NCBI RefSeq assembly: GCF_000186345.1
Contig: NC_014962.1
Location: 3,004,450-3,068,449, forward strand
Length of the DNA stretch: 64,000 nucleotides
Direction of reading: 5' to 3'
Source: Isosphaera pallida ATCC 43644
Lineage (GTDB): Bacteria; Planctomycetota; Planctomycetia; Isosphaerales; Isosphaeraceae
Each line of letters begins with the position of its first letter. Positions within the stretch are counted from its first letter, which is position 1. Below are positions 36,050-45,048 of the stretch, piece after piece. A program made the position numbers and the translations under genes. The notes below the pieces were generated by a model. The model was not told where the DNA came from. It did no database searches and saw only the letters and a list, made by a program, of their open reading frames with translations.

Positions 36050-36679
36050 ATGGGACGTTACACCGGCCCGGTTTGTCGGCTCTGCCGGCGCGAAGGGATC
36101 AAACTCTACCTCAAGGGGACCCGCTGCGACTCGCCCAAGTGCGCGATCGAGCGACGACAGACTGTGCCGGGTATGCATCAGACCCGGCGGGGCAAGGCGA
36201 GCGAGTATGCTAAGCGGTTGCGCGAGAAGCAGAAAGTCAAGCGCTATTACGGTGTGTACGAGCGTCAATTCCGCAAGTATTACGCCGAAGCCAACCGGTT
36301 GCCGGGCAACACCGGCGAACGGCTCATGGCGTTGCTGGAACGTCGCTTGGACAACGTGGTGACCCGTCTGGGCTTCGCCATCAGTCGTCCTCAAGCCCGT
36401 CAGCTTATCAGTCACGGCCACATCCTGGTCAATGGTCGCAAACTGGACATTCCCAGCTATCTGGTTCGGGCCGGCGAGTCGATCACGCTGAAGGATCGGG
36501 AACACTCCAGGCGCGTGACCTCGGACAATCTCCATCAAGAAAACCTGCCAGCAGTGCCCGACTGGCTTGAGCGCATTTCCGAGGATCCACCCGAAGGCCG
36601 AGTGTCACGCTTACCTTCGGCCCAGGATATTTCGCTGCCGGTTCAACCGCAACTGATCGTCGAATTGTTGAGCCGTTGA
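36050..36679 (+). CDS. rpsD: Ribosomal protein S4, zinc-binding form
   Basis: Primary 16S binder that nucleates 30S assembly. 209 residues. The N-terminus YTGPVCRLCRREG with further CDSPKC at about 26-31 gives four cysteines, so it is the zinc C+ form. RLREKQKVKRYYGVYERQF, ERRLDNVVTRLGFA and ARQLISHGHILVNGRKLDIP (S4/RNA-binding domain) are canonical. A bulged hairpin begins immediately after its stop codon. Confidence 0.96.
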   Translation: MGRYTGPVCRLCRREGIKLYLKGTRCDSPKCAIERRQTVPGMHQTRRGKASEYAKRLREKQKVKRYYGVYERQFRKYYAEANRLPGNTGERLMALLERRLDNVVTRLGFAISRPQARQLISHGHILVNGRKLDIPSYLVRAGESITLKDREHSRRVTSDNLHQENLPAVPDWLERISEDPPEGRVSRLPSAQDISLPVQPQLIVELLSR

Positions 36680-36705
36680 TCAGATCGAATCCCTTTCGAA
36701 TCTGA
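36680..36705 (+). terminator. Hairpin directly after rpsD
   Basis: TCAGAT-CGAA pairs with TTCG-ATCTGA across one bulged A and a five-base loop; the first base follows the rpsD stop. No T-tract. It may uncouple rpoA expression from the upstream ribosomal genes. Confidence 0.4.
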
Positions 36706-36915
36706 ACGTTCTCATTCCTTCCTCCATTGCCTCGCGGGTTGGTGTCGTAGAACGCTTGGGAACCTGTCTGGTTGCCGCGTGCGACGACAAGCCCACCAAC
36801 CCGTCCCATTGCTTCACGACACCCCTTCCCTGCTTGACCACTCCGCCTTTTGGGTTGGGTTTGCCAGTCCGGGTCGGAGTCGTCCCCTTCCGGTTCCCGA
36901 CGGAGTCCACGCGCG

Positions 36916-37923
36916 ATGCGCATTCGATGGCGCGGCCTTGAGATCCCCAGCCGGGTCGTCCCTAACCGCGAGACCCTTTCCGACTCCTTTGGCGAGTTCG
37001 TGATCGAACCGTTCGAACGCGGCTTCGGGCACACGGTGGGGAATTCACTCCGCCGCATCCTGCTCTCCAGCCTGGAGGGCAGCGCGGTGACCCGGATCAA
37101 AATCGAAGGCGTCCAGCACGAGTTTTCCTCGATTCCCGGTATGGTCGAGGATATCACCGATCTGGTGCTCAACCTGAAAGGTCTTATCGTCAAGAACCAC
37201 TCAGATCAACCCAAAACCATCGTCATCGAACGCGACCGGGAAGGGATCGTCACCGCCGCGGACATCGTTCATGACGAAACGATCGAAGTGGTCAACCCCG
37301 ACCACATCCTCTGCACGCTTAGCGGCGACGCACGTCTGCACATGAGAATGACGGTTGAGAACGGACGGGGTTACCGTCCCGCCGCCGAAGGCCACACCGA
37401 GGACCTCGAACCGGGGGCCATCCCGATCGACGCGATCTTCTCGCCGGTTCAGCGGGTCGAATACCGCGTCGAGGAAACCCGGGTGGGCCAAAAGACCAAC
37501 TTCGACAAGCTGATCATGCGCATCTGGACCACCGGCACAATTCGACCCGACATGGCGCTGGTCGAAGCCGCCAAGATCCTCCGCAAACACCTCAACCCCT
37601 TCGTCCAATATTTCGAGCCAGGGCCCGGCCTGCCCGCGGAAGGTTCCGGTCCCGCCGACATTGGACGCGGCCTAGAACCGCACGACGCCGAACTCGAACG
37701 CAAACTCAACATGAGTTTGGCCGAACTGGAATTGTCCGTCCGCGCCACCAACTGCCTGGAATCCGAAGGAATCACCACCATTCGGGAATTGGTGTCGCGC
37801 TCCGAGGAACAACTGCTCACCGTGCGCAACTTCGGTGAGACCACCCTCAAAGAAGTGCGCAGCAAACTCAACGACCTCGGAATCGACCTGGGCATGCTCG
37901 CCTCCAACCGCTCCGGTGGATAA
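36916..37923 (+). CDS. rpoA: RNA polymerase alpha subunit
   Basis: Dimerises to start assembly of RNA polymerase and binds UP elements and activators through its C-terminal domain. 335 residues. The N-terminal domain has [20 protein letters not shown] and [19 protein letters not shown]; the C-terminal domain has [20 protein letters not shown] and [20 protein letters not shown]. The ATG at 36916 is the start closest to the family norm; the 66 bp of open frame upstream are not conserved-looking. Confidence 0.97.
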   Translation: MRIRWRGLEIPSRVVPNRETLSDSFGEFVIEPFERGFGHTVGNSLRRILLSSLEGSAVTRIKIEGVQHEFSSIPGMVEDITDLVLNLKGLIVKNHSDQPKTIVIERDREGIVTAADIVHDETIEVVNPDHILCTLSGDARLHMRMTVENGRGYRPAAEGHTEDLEPGAIPIDAIFSPVQRVEYRVEETRVGQKTNFDKLIMRIWTTGTIRPDMALVEAAKILRKHLNPFVQYFEPGPGLPAEGSGPADIGRGLEPHDAELERKLNMSLAELELSVRATNCLESEGITTIRELVSRSEEQLLTVRNFGETTLKEVRSKLNDLGIDLGMLASNRSGG

Positions 37924-38040
37924 CCCCAGGCGATCCGATCCGGTTCGGGGACCGACGCGAGCCATTCCCCGCCACCGGCGTTTGGTCCGATCCGGTTCCG
38001 CTTCGTTTCCGTCCCACGCCTCGCGCGATCGCTAACCTAA

Positions 38041-38062
38041 CCCAAACCGAACCGAACCCCGT
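38041..38062. repeat. AACCGAACC-type short repeats before rplQ
   Basis: The spacer between rpoA and rplQ contains cccaaaccgaaccgaacccc, the complement of the GGTTCGG units seen at 38567-38590 and similar to the GGTTT units at 28377-28417. Low complexity; function unknown. Confidence 0.4.
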
Positions 38063-38080
38063 TCGATTGGATAACCTCCC

Positions 38081-38518
38081 ATGCGTCACCGTAAAGCCGG
38101 CCGGAAGTTCAAACGCAGCCCTTCCCACCGCCGAATGCTCCTGCGCAACCTCGCCACCGATCTGCTGGACCACGGCCGAATCACCACCACCTTGGCCAAG
38201 GCCAAGGAAGTCCAACCCTACACCGAAAAAATTATCACCCTAGCGCGCGAGGGTTGGAATCTGAACAACTTTCGCCGCGTCTTGACCGTGTTGACCCGCC
38301 GCGAGGTGGCCTTCCGGCTGTTCAACGAGATCGGCCCCCGCTACAAGACCCGCCCCGGCGGCTACACCCGAATTTATAAACTCGCTAAGGTCCGTCAGGG
38401 TGATTGCTCGGCAATGGCCGTGATCTCGTTGGTGGGCGAGGACGAAACCCCCTCCAAGCCGAACCTTCAAGGCGGCGCGTCGGCAGCTCCGCGGTCACAA
38501 GTCGCCTCCGGCGTGTGA
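38081..38518 (+). CDS. rplQ: Ribosomal protein L17
   Basis: 50S protein at the tunnel exit side. 145 residues. MRHRKAGRKFKRSPSHRRML, LRNLATDLLDHGRITTTLAK and GPRYKTRPGGYTRIYKLAKV are canonical; the last ~30 residues are a variable tail. It closes the ribosomal cluster. The 142 bp before the HIT gene contain GGTTCGG units but no clear terminator. Confidence 0.96.
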   Translation: MRHRKAGRKFKRSPSHRRMLLRNLATDLLDHGRITTTLAKAKEVQPYTEKIITLAREGWNLNNFRRVLTVLTRREVAFRLFNEIGPRYKTRPGGYTRIYKLAKVRQGDCSAMAVISLVGEDETPSKPNLQGGASAAPRSQVASGV

Positions 38519-38566
38519 CGCGACGACCTCCCCAAACCAGACCAGATCCATCGACTCGCTGATCGG

Positions 38567-38590
38567 TCGGTTCGGTTCGGTTTGGTTCGT
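38567..38590. repeat. GGTTCGG-type short repeats after rplQ
   Basis: Near-tandem units ggtcggttcggttcggtttg within the 142-bp spacer between rplQ and the HIT gene. Complementary in type to 38041-38062. Confidence 0.4.
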
Positions 38591-38660
38591 TGCCGTTGCC
38601 AAACCATCGTGCCGGTTCCTCCCCATGATCCATCGCGCCGCCCCGCAAGGTCGCCCCGCC

Positions 38661-39137
38661 ATGACCGAAGCCCTCTCCACCCCGGGCTCTCCCTATCCTC
38701 TGGATCGCTCCAACCTGTTCGCCCGGATCATTTTGGGCGAACTGCCGGCGGCCAAGGTGTGGGAGTCCGACTTGGCCTTGGCCTTTCTGGACATCAACCC
38801 CGCCGCGCCCGGACACACCCTCCTGGTGCCTAAAGGGTCGTTCGCCTCGCTGATGGACCTCCCTGACGATCTGTCCGCCCATCTGGGTCGGGTTCTCCCG
38901 CGGTTGTGCCGCGCCGTTAAGGAAACCACCGGGGCCGACGGGATCAACGTGATCGTCAACAACGGTGCGGCGGCCGGTCAGGTGATCTTCCACGTTCATT
39001 ATCACATCATTCCACGCTTCGTCCAGGATGGTTATCGCTGGCCGTTCGCCGCCCATCCCTACCAGGGCGACGCGATGGAGAAAATGCGTGCCGCCTTGGC
39101 GGATCGTCTGGCCCGTGAGACCGAATCAGCCGTTTGA
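38661..39137 (+). CDS. HIT-family nucleotide hydrolase or transferase
   Basis: 158 residues of the histidine-triad superfamily (Hint branch). NLFARIILGELPAAKVWESD and FLDINPAAPGHTLLVPKGSF are typical, and the active-site triad is HVHYHIIPRF, where the middle His is the nucleophile in the family. Relatives hydrolyse AMP-lysine or AMP-NH2; the true substrate is unknown. The ATG at 38661 was preferred to one 36 bp upstream because conserved sequence starts about 17 residues in. It probably follows rplQ in the same unit. Confidence 0.9.
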   Translation: MTEALSTPGSPYPLDRSNLFARIILGELPAAKVWESDLALAFLDINPAAPGHTLLVPKGSFASLMDLPDDLSAHLGRVLPRLCRAVKETTGADGINVIVNNGAAAGQVIFHVHYHIIPRFVQDGYRWPFAAHPYQGDAMEKMRAALADRLARETESAV

Positions 39138-39222
39138 TCGCGGCCTTGGGGTCGCGGCCGCGGGTGTCCCCGCCGCCGCGTTTGCTCGACCCATTCGTTG
39201 ATTCTTACCAGGACACCGCCTC

Positions 39223-40056
39223 ATGTCCCAAACCTCGGCCATTCGTTGGGGATTCCTCGGAGCTGGTCGAATGGCGACCGCCCTGGGACGAGGCTTGGTG
39301 GCTTCAGGTGTGGCTTCGGGCGAAGCGTTGATCGCATACGATCCGCTGGCTTCGGCTCTCGGACAATGGACCCAAGCCACCGGGGGACACTCCGCCCCCA
39401 GCGCGGCCGCAGTTGTCAAAGCGTGCGAAGTGGTGATCGTCGCGGTCAAACCCTCAGTGGTGGCCGCGGCGCTGGGCGAGGCGGCCGCGGCGTTCCAGGT
39501 CGAGCGACACTTGCTCATCTCCATCGCCGCGGGGATCCCGCTCGCCGCCATCGAAGCGCGGTTGCCCAGCGGTGCGGCGGTCGTTCGCGCCATGCCCAAT
39601 ACCCCCGCGTTGCTCGGCGTTGGCGCGACCGGGTTCGCTGCCGGTCGTCATGTGGACGCAACTCGTCTGGACTGGGCCAAACGCTGCTTCGAGTCGGTCG
39701 GCATCGTCCGCGTCGTGCCCGAGGCGTTGCTCGACGCGGTGACCGGCCTTTCCGGCAGCGGACCCGCGTTTGTTTATCTCATCATCGAAGCAATGGCCGA
39801 CGGCGGGGTGCGGATGGGCCTGCCCCGTGAGGAAGCCCAGGCGCTGGCCGCCCAAACCGTCATGGGCGCAGCGCGCATGGTGCTGGAAACCGGTCGGCAC
39901 CCCGGCCAACTCAAAGACGAAGTGACCAGTCCCGGCGGCACCACCATCGCCGGACTCCACCTCCTGGAACGCGCCGGCGTGCGCGGCGCATTCATCGACG
40001 CCGTCGAGGCCGCCACGCTCCGCTCCCGCCAACTGGGTTCCGGCTCCTCAGGATGA
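39223..40056 (+). CDS. proC: Pyrroline-5-carboxylate reductase
   Basis: Reduces pyrroline-5-carboxylate to proline with NADPH, the last step of proline synthesis. 277 residues. The Rossmann loop GFLGAGRMATALGRGL is at about residue 10, VVKACEVVIVAVKPSVV follows, and the C-terminal dimer domain has DAVTGLSGSGPAFVYLIIEA and SPGGTTIAGLHLLERAGVRG, the ProC signature. ATG 39223 gives the family-length protein. The upstream pathway gene proB is at the left edge of the window. Confidence 0.95.
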   Translation: MSQTSAIRWGFLGAGRMATALGRGLVASGVASGEALIAYDPLASALGQWTQATGGHSAPSAAAVVKACEVVIVAVKPSVVAAALGEAAAAFQVERHLLISIAAGIPLAAIEARLPSGAAVVRAMPNTPALLGVGATGFAAGRHVDATRLDWAKRCFESVGIVRVVPEALLDAVTGLSGSGPAFVYLIIEAMADGGVRMGLPREEAQALAAQTVMGAARMVLETGRHPGQLKDEVTSPGGTTIAGLHLLERAGVRGAFIDAVEAATLRSRQLGSGSSG

Positions 40057-40108
40057 CCAGTGAATCCCAAGCGCCTTGGAGAAGAGCATGACACCATCCG
40101 GAGTCATC

Positions 40109-40146
40109 CACTCATTTCATCCTCATTCACTCATTTCATCTTCATT
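40109..40146. repeat. 19-bp tandem duplication after proC
   Basis: CACTCATTTCATCCTCATT at 40109-40127 is followed at once by the same 19-mer with one substitution (40128-40146). It lies in the 109-bp gap between the convergent proC and SDR genes. Confidence 0.7.
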
Positions 40147-40165
40147 CCATGCGACTCCCTTTGAT

Positions 40166-41005
40166 TCACGATCGTCCTAGATATTCCCGACCGAACTTCG
40201 GTTGAGCAATCCGGCTCATGACCCACTCGAACGGTCCCGGCAGCCAATGAGCCGCCTGAACCACAGCCCAGGCGCTCCAGCTGGGCAACAGAAAGGCCGG
40301 AGGACGACGGCGATCCAACCCTCTGAGGATCGCGCGGGCGATGCGGTCAGTCGGTTCGCCGCGAGGGGCGTGGCGTTGTCCCCGGGCGGCTACCTCGTGG
40401 AACTCGCTTTGAGTCCGTGCCGGGCAGGCGGCCCAGACCTTCACGCCAGTGCCCCGCAATTCATAGCGCAAACACTTGACTAAACCATTGACCGTGTGCT
40501 TGCTCGCAGTGTACACCGCCGAATACGGCACACCTATGAATCCCAACACCGAAGAAATCTGAATGATCTGTCCTGCTTTACGCACCTTCATATGAGCCAT
40601 CGCTCGCTGAGTAAGATCAAACAGCGCCACCACGTTGACCTGCCAAATCCGGTCGATCTCGGCAGGATCCTGCCGCTCGAACTCCGAATAGAAACCCAGT
40701 CCGGCGTTGTTAATGAGGACCGACACTCCGCCCTGTATCGCTGCCACACGGTTCCACATCGCTTCACGAAACGAGGCGTCCGCAAGATCGCCGACAATAG
40801 GGATGATCATGCCTTCGGGACACTCCTTGGCCAGCTGGTTGAGACGTTCGGCGCGACGAGCCACTGCCGCCACGCGATGGCCGCGCTCGGTCGCCAACTG
40901 CCGCGCCAATTCTCGACCAATGCCGGCCGAGGCCCCCGTCACCACTGCCAAAGGGCACTCGTCGGCTTGCCGGTCCCGTGGTGGTGAACCCGGCTCACTG
41001 CGCAT
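40166..41005 (-). CDS. SDR-family oxidoreductase
   Basis: 279 residues of a classical short-chain dehydrogenase. VVTGASAGIGRELARQLA is the cofactor loop, VLINNAGLGFYSEF the NNAG motif, IIQISSVLGFIGVPYSAVYTASK... carries the catalytic Ser, Tyr and Lys in the spacing YxxxK. The C-terminal ~40 residues are hydrophobic and may associate with membrane. The ATG at 41005 overlaps the end of the LOG-family gene by 11 bp, so the two are translationally coupled. The substrate is unknown. Confidence 0.88.
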   Translation of the reverse strand: MRSEPGSPPRDRQADECPLAVVTGASAGIGRELARQLATERGHRVAAVARRAERLNQLAKECPEGMIIPIVGDLADASFREAMWNRVAAIQGGVSVLINNAGLGFYSEFERQDPAEIDRIWQVNVVALFDLTQRAMAHMKVRKAGQIIQISSVLGFIGVPYSAVYTASKHTVNGLVKCLRYELRGTGVKVWAACPARTQSEFHEVAARGQRHAPRGEPTDRIARAILRGLDRRRPPAFLLPSWSAWAVVQAAHWLPGPFEWVMSRIAQPKFGREYLGRS

Positions 41006-42029
41006 CGGACTTCCTCCGATCGAGGGCCGTCTCAGGTGCGCCTGGAGGGTCCGCTGCCAACCGCCGGCCTTCTGACCGTTTCCAAGTGGTCCAGCACTTC
41101 GAGCGGTAACACTCCAAAATCGCGTCGCGAGCCTCAGCTGCCGTTTCCACGACAATCAACAAGTTGAGGTCCTCGGGCGAAATCATGCCCGTCCCTAACT
41201 GGGTGGTTTCCACCCAGTCAAGCAACCCCTTCCAGTAATCCCGACCCATCAGCACGATCGGGAACCGATGAATCTTGCGAGTCTGAACCAGAGTCAACGC
41301 CTCGAACAACTCGTCCAGCGTGCCGAAGCCGCCCGGCAGGATGACGAAGCCGTTAGAGTATTTGACGAACATCGTTTTGCGCACGAAAAAGTAGCGAAAG
41401 TTGATCGACGTGGTCAGATACTCGTTAGAGCGTTGTTCGAAGGGCAACTCGATGTTGCAGCCAATCGACGGTCCCCCCGCCTCGAACGCGCCCCGGTTGG
41501 CCGCCTCCATCAATCCGGGACCGCCGCCGGTGATCACCGCGAATCCGGCCTTCACTAGTTCATAACCTACGTCCCGCGCCAGTTGATACCACGGATGGGT
41601 CCGGGCAATCCTGGCCGAACCGAAGACCGTCACCGCCGCGCCGAGCTCGGCCAGGGCATTGAAACCGTAGACGAATTCGGACTGAATCCGCAGCACCCGC
41701 CAGGGATCGGTGTGGGTGAAGGCTCCCAACTCCGGCGCGTGGGGTTTGGGCAGCGCGTGGATCGCTCGGTTGAGCAGTTCCTCATCCTCAGTGGAACTCG
41801 GCACCCTGACGCTCCGGCTGGGAAACGTTGCCTCCAGAGGGTGGGTTCCCAACATGGCCGGGGCGTGAGGGACAACCGCAGCCTCGGCGTGTCGATGAGT
41901 GCGCTGCGGGGTAATCTCGTCGGCCTCCAGCGGCAAGCGGGGCGGTTCATCGGTCTTGTCGTCGCGCGTTGGGGCTTGAGCAGGGGGAAAGGAGGAATCC
42001 GTGAGCGGGGAAGTGGTCTTGCGTGCCAT
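40995..42029 (-). CDS. LOG-family protein (TIGR00730-like; possible nucleotide 5'-monophosphate phosphoribohydrolase)
   Basis: 344 residues. The conserved Rossmann core has AVTVFGSARIARTHPWYQLA, VITGGGPGLMEAANRGAFEA and VILPGGFGTLDELFEALTLV, the GGGxGxM and PGGxGTxxE motifs of the LOG / lysine-decarboxylase-like family. Members release the base from nucleoside 5'-monophosphates (cytokinin activation in plants, purine turnover in bacteria). About 100 N-terminal residues are Pro/Thr-rich and probably disordered. The ATG at 42029 was chosen to shorten a non-conserved lead. It is upstream of and coupled to the SDR gene. Confidence 0.85.
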   Translation of the reverse strand: MARKTTSPLTDSSFPPAQAPTRDDKTDEPPRLPLEADEITPQRTHRHAEAAVVPHAPAMLGTHPLEATFPSRSVRVPSSTEDEELLNRAIHALPKPHAPELGAFTHTDPWRVLRIQSEFVYGFNALAELGAAVTVFGSARIARTHPWYQLARDVGYELVKAGFAVITGGGPGLMEAANRGAFEAGGPSIGCNIELPFEQRSNEYLTTSINFRYFFVRKTMFVKYSNGFVILPGGFGTLDELFEALTLVQTRKIHRFPIVLMGRDYWKGLLDWVETTQLGTGMISPEDLNLLIVVETAAEARDAILECYRSKCWTTWKRSEGRRLAADPPGAPETALDRRKSDAQ

Positions 42030-42327
42030 GCCTAAGGGTCGCCAATCAACCAAAGAATTGGAAGAAGAAGTCACAATGCAACACGCCGCGGTCGGCCAAC
42101 CTTTCAAGTGTAGGTTGAATAGTCAACCCAATGGTTGGCAGTCGTCACGCTTGGACGTTCCAGTAGGACGATCCCCGATGCGATCCCGCTTCGTCGTGGG
42201 GTCTATGGTATTATCACGTTTTCCGAGTCTCCCGAACCCAACCGGCGCGTCCGACCCTCAACCCTTCCCAGACGATGCGCGTGGCGGCGACTCCATAATC
42301 GCAAACCCATAGGGAGCGCTCTGACAA

Positions 42328-43410
42328 ATGACCGATTCTTCCCCCGCGGCTTCGTCCGCCAGTCCGTCTTCTGCCGCCATGCGCCGCGACGCGCCTTTCC
42401 TCCGCGCCTGCCGCCGCGAACCGGCTTCGGTGACCCCGATCTGGTTGATGCGTCAAGCGGGCCGCTACATGCCCGAATATCGCGCAGTGCGGAACAAAGT
42501 GGGGTTCCTCGAGCTCTGCAAACGTCCTGAGTTGGCCTGTCAGGTGACGGTCGAGGCCGCCGAGATTCTCGGGGTGGACGCGGCGATCCTGTTTGCGGAC
42601 ATCCTCTTGATCCTGGAGCCCCTGGGGTTCGACCTGGAGTTCGCCAAAGGCGAGGGACCGGTCATTCACAACCCGATCCGCTGCCCCGAAGACCTCCAAC
42701 GGGTGCGACCCCTCAGCGATCATCAGCCGCTCGATTATGTCACAAAGGCCGTCAAGCTGATCCGGGACACCCTGCCGCCCCGCCTGCCCCTCATTGGATT
42801 CGCCGGTGCACCGTTCACCTTGGCCTGTTACGCGATCGAAGGCGGCGGCTCCCGCAACTTCGAGACCGCCAAGAGCTTCATGCGCACCCATCCCGAGGCG
42901 TGGCGAACCCTGTTGGATCGTTTGGCCGACGCCACCGCGATCTACCTCAACGCCCAAGTCGCCGCCGGAGCCGACGCGCTGCAACTCTTTGACAGCTGGG
43001 TCGGCAGTCTCAGTCCCAGCGACTATGTGGAATCGGTGCAACCCGCAATGCGACGGCTATTCGCTTCCCTCGACGCCACGGTGCCCCGCATTCACTTTGG
43101 CACCGACACCGCGATGCTGCTGACCCACCAGCGCGACGCCGGCGGCGAAGTGATCGGGCTGGACCACCGGGTGCCGCTGGATTGGGGCTGGGAGCGGTTG
43201 GGTGACCAAGTCGCAGTGCAAGGCAACCTCGATCCCACCTGCCTGTTCGCGCCGATCCCCGAGATCCGCCGCCAGGCCGACCGCATCCTCGCCGAAGCCG
43301 GCGGACGTCCCGGCCACATCTTCAACCTGGGCCACGGCATCTTGCCGGGAACCCCGGTCGATCACGTCAAGGCGCTGGTGGATTATGTTCACGAACGGAC
43401 CAGTCGCTGA
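42328..43410 (+). CDS. hemE: Uroporphyrinogen decarboxylase
   Basis: Decarboxylates uroporphyrinogen III to coproporphyrinogen III in haem synthesis. 360 residues. PIWLMRQAGRYMPEYRAVR is the first signature with the active-site Arg residues; AILFADILLILEPLGFDLEF holds the catalytic Asp; LIGFAGAPFTLACYAIEGGG is the second signature and FNLGHGILPGTPVDHVKALV the C-terminal one. ATG 42328 precedes an Ala/Ser-rich lead of about 20 residues. No other haem genes are adjacent. Confidence 0.97.
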   Translation: MTDSSPAASSASPSSAAMRRDAPFLRACRREPASVTPIWLMRQAGRYMPEYRAVRNKVGFLELCKRPELACQVTVEAAEILGVDAAILFADILLILEPLGFDLEFAKGEGPVIHNPIRCPEDLQRVRPLSDHQPLDYVTKAVKLIRDTLPPRLPLIGFAGAPFTLACYAIEGGGSRNFETAKSFMRTHPEAWRTLLDRLADATAIYLNAQVAAGADALQLFDSWVGSLSPSDYVESVQPAMRRLFASLDATVPRIHFGTDTAMLLTHQRDAGGEVIGLDHRVPLDWGWERLGDQVAVQGNLDPTCLFAPIPEIRRQADRILAEAGGRPGHIFNLGHGILPGTPVDHVKALVDYVHERTSR

Positions 43411-43423
43411 ACCATGACACACC

Positions 43424-43832
43424 GTCGCCGCCCTTGACGAAGAGGAGACCATCGAGGAATGGTCGTTGTTCGACGAGTTCTGGAAAACCGGGGTTTGCGG
43501 CGAAGGCCAAAACGTCTGCGATCGACTCAGAATTCATTTCCTCCCGCCACCCATTAGGTGATGTCCCAGCCGATCCGATCGGCGTGGTTGTCTCGGACCC
43601 GGCCTACCCGACCACCCACAGCGACGCCGGGCCAATCCGAAGCGCTCGTGGGGACAACCGCGCGATCTCGACTCCATTACAAAGAGGAGTTGCGGCCCGA
43701 TCTTCCCAAGGGCCGGTGAGAGAGAGATGGTGGACAAGGCGCTCAAGATCAACCCCGCCAATCAATCGTTTCGCCACAGTACGGGAGATGTTCGACGCTC
43801 TGGAACCACACGCCAAGCTGCCGAAAGCCTGA
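43424..43832 (+). pseudogene. Decayed gene; last part resembles the end of a Ser/Thr protein kinase domain
   Basis: The 520-bp gap after hemE has two coding-like remnants in one frame: an acidic stretch from 43424 (DEEETIEEWSLFDEFWKTGV) that ends at a TGA at 43559, and MVDKALKINPAN from 43727. Four bases AATC are duplicated at 43760-43767; removing one copy gives KALKINPANRFATVREMFDA, which resembles the C-terminal end of planctomycete protein-kinase domains (pattern KAL..dPa.RfatarEm.daL). So a frameshift by a 4-bp duplication is likely. The kinase identity rests on this short tail only. Confidence 0.4.
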
Positions 43833-43930
43833 GTGCAGCGAACGCTTGCCCGCCGAAGGTCGGGCCGCTAAGCTGCCGGGGATTGGTGACGTGAAACCAG
43901 ACCCAGCGCGATCCCTAGGCGAGGCGACCC

Positions 43931-44929
43931 GTGAAGGCGTTCGAGTTGGAGAATCTGCATAAGCGTTATGGCAAAGTCGTGGCGCTGCGGGGGTTGACGG
44001 TGGAGGCCCCGACCGGGGCGATTGGCTTGCTTGGACCCAATGGGGCGGGCAAGACCACCATGATCCGCGCGTTGCTCGGGCTCATCACCTTCGAAGAGGG
44101 ACAAGGCAGGGTATTGGGACGGGACATCCGCCGCGAACGGTTGGCGATCCGCGAAATCGTCGGTTTCGCGCCCGAGGATGAATGTCTGTTTCCAGGGCTG
44201 CAAGGGGTCGAGTTCGTCTGCTACGCCGGCGAGCTTTGCGGAATGCCCCGCAAGGACGCCCTGCGCAGGGCGCACGAGATGCTCGATTACGTCGGACTCG
44301 GCGAGGCGCGGTATCGTCCGGTTGAAGGGTATTCTACTGGCATGAAACAGCGGCTCAAAATCGCCTCGGCGTTGGTGCACGATCCCAAGTTGTTGATCCT
44401 CGACGAGCCGACCAACGGCATGGACCCCGAGGGGCGTCGAGAGATTCTGGAGTTGGCCCGCGACCTCTCCCGCAACAAAGGGATGTCGTTGCTGTTTTCC
44501 AGCCATTTGTTGCCCGACGTGGAGGCGGTGTGCGATCATGTGCTGGTCATGGGCGGCGGCAGGCTGCTGCTCTCCGGCTCGATCGCCGAATTGACCCGGC
44601 GGGAACGAATTCGCTACGTCGTCAAAGTCAAGAGCCATGTGGCCGAGTATCGTCGGGCGCTCGAAGCTCTGGGCGCGACCACCGAGACCCGCGAGGATCA
44701 AGGCCGGGACGAGTTCCTGGCCGAACCACCGGCTGGTCGGGATGTCGAGATTTTTTGGGAGACGGCGCGTGGCACGGGGATTCAAGTCAGGCGGTTGCAA
44801 CGGGAGCGTACCACGCTCGAACAGGTTTTCCTTCAAGCCGTCGCTGACGCTGGATCCCCCAACGCCAACGAGGCCAAGACGGCCGAGGTGGAAACCGAGT
44901 TCGCCGCGGAGTCAGTGGGGGCAGTCTGA
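43931..44929 (+). CDS. ABC-2 type transporter ATP-binding protein (first copy)
   Basis: 332 residues. Walker A LLGPNGAGKTTMIRALLG at about residue 36, Q-loop equivalent IVGFAPEDECLFPGL, signature YSTGMKQRLKIASALVHDP, Walker B KLLILDEPTNGMDPEG and switch SSHLLPDVEAV. The C-terminal 100 residues form the extra domain common in drug/lipid and NosF-like exporters. Its permease partner follows after 119 bp. Together with the next four genes it forms a likely operon to 48699. The substrate is unknown. Confidence 0.93.
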   Translation: MKAFELENLHKRYGKVVALRGLTVEAPTGAIGLLGPNGAGKTTMIRALLGLITFEEGQGRVLGRDIRRERLAIREIVGFAPEDECLFPGLQGVEFVCYAGELCGMPRKDALRRAHEMLDYVGLGEARYRPVEGYSTGMKQRLKIASALVHDPKLLILDEPTNGMDPEGRREILELARDLSRNKGMSLLFSSHLLPDVEAVCDHVLVMGGGRLLLSGSIAELTRRERIRYVVKVKSHVAEYRRALEALGATTETREDQGRDEFLAEPPAGRDVEIFWETARGTGIQVRRLQRERTTLEQVFLQAVADAGSPNANEAKTAEVETEFAAESVGAV

Positions 44930-45048
44930 TCTGATCGACTCGGCGTCCCGCCCCGCCCTGAGGACCCGCCCACAGGTCGCGCCGTGGGCTCGACGTGGTG
45001 TTGAGGGTTGGGGTTTTCGTTTTCGACCGTCCGACGCGGGGTTCGCTC

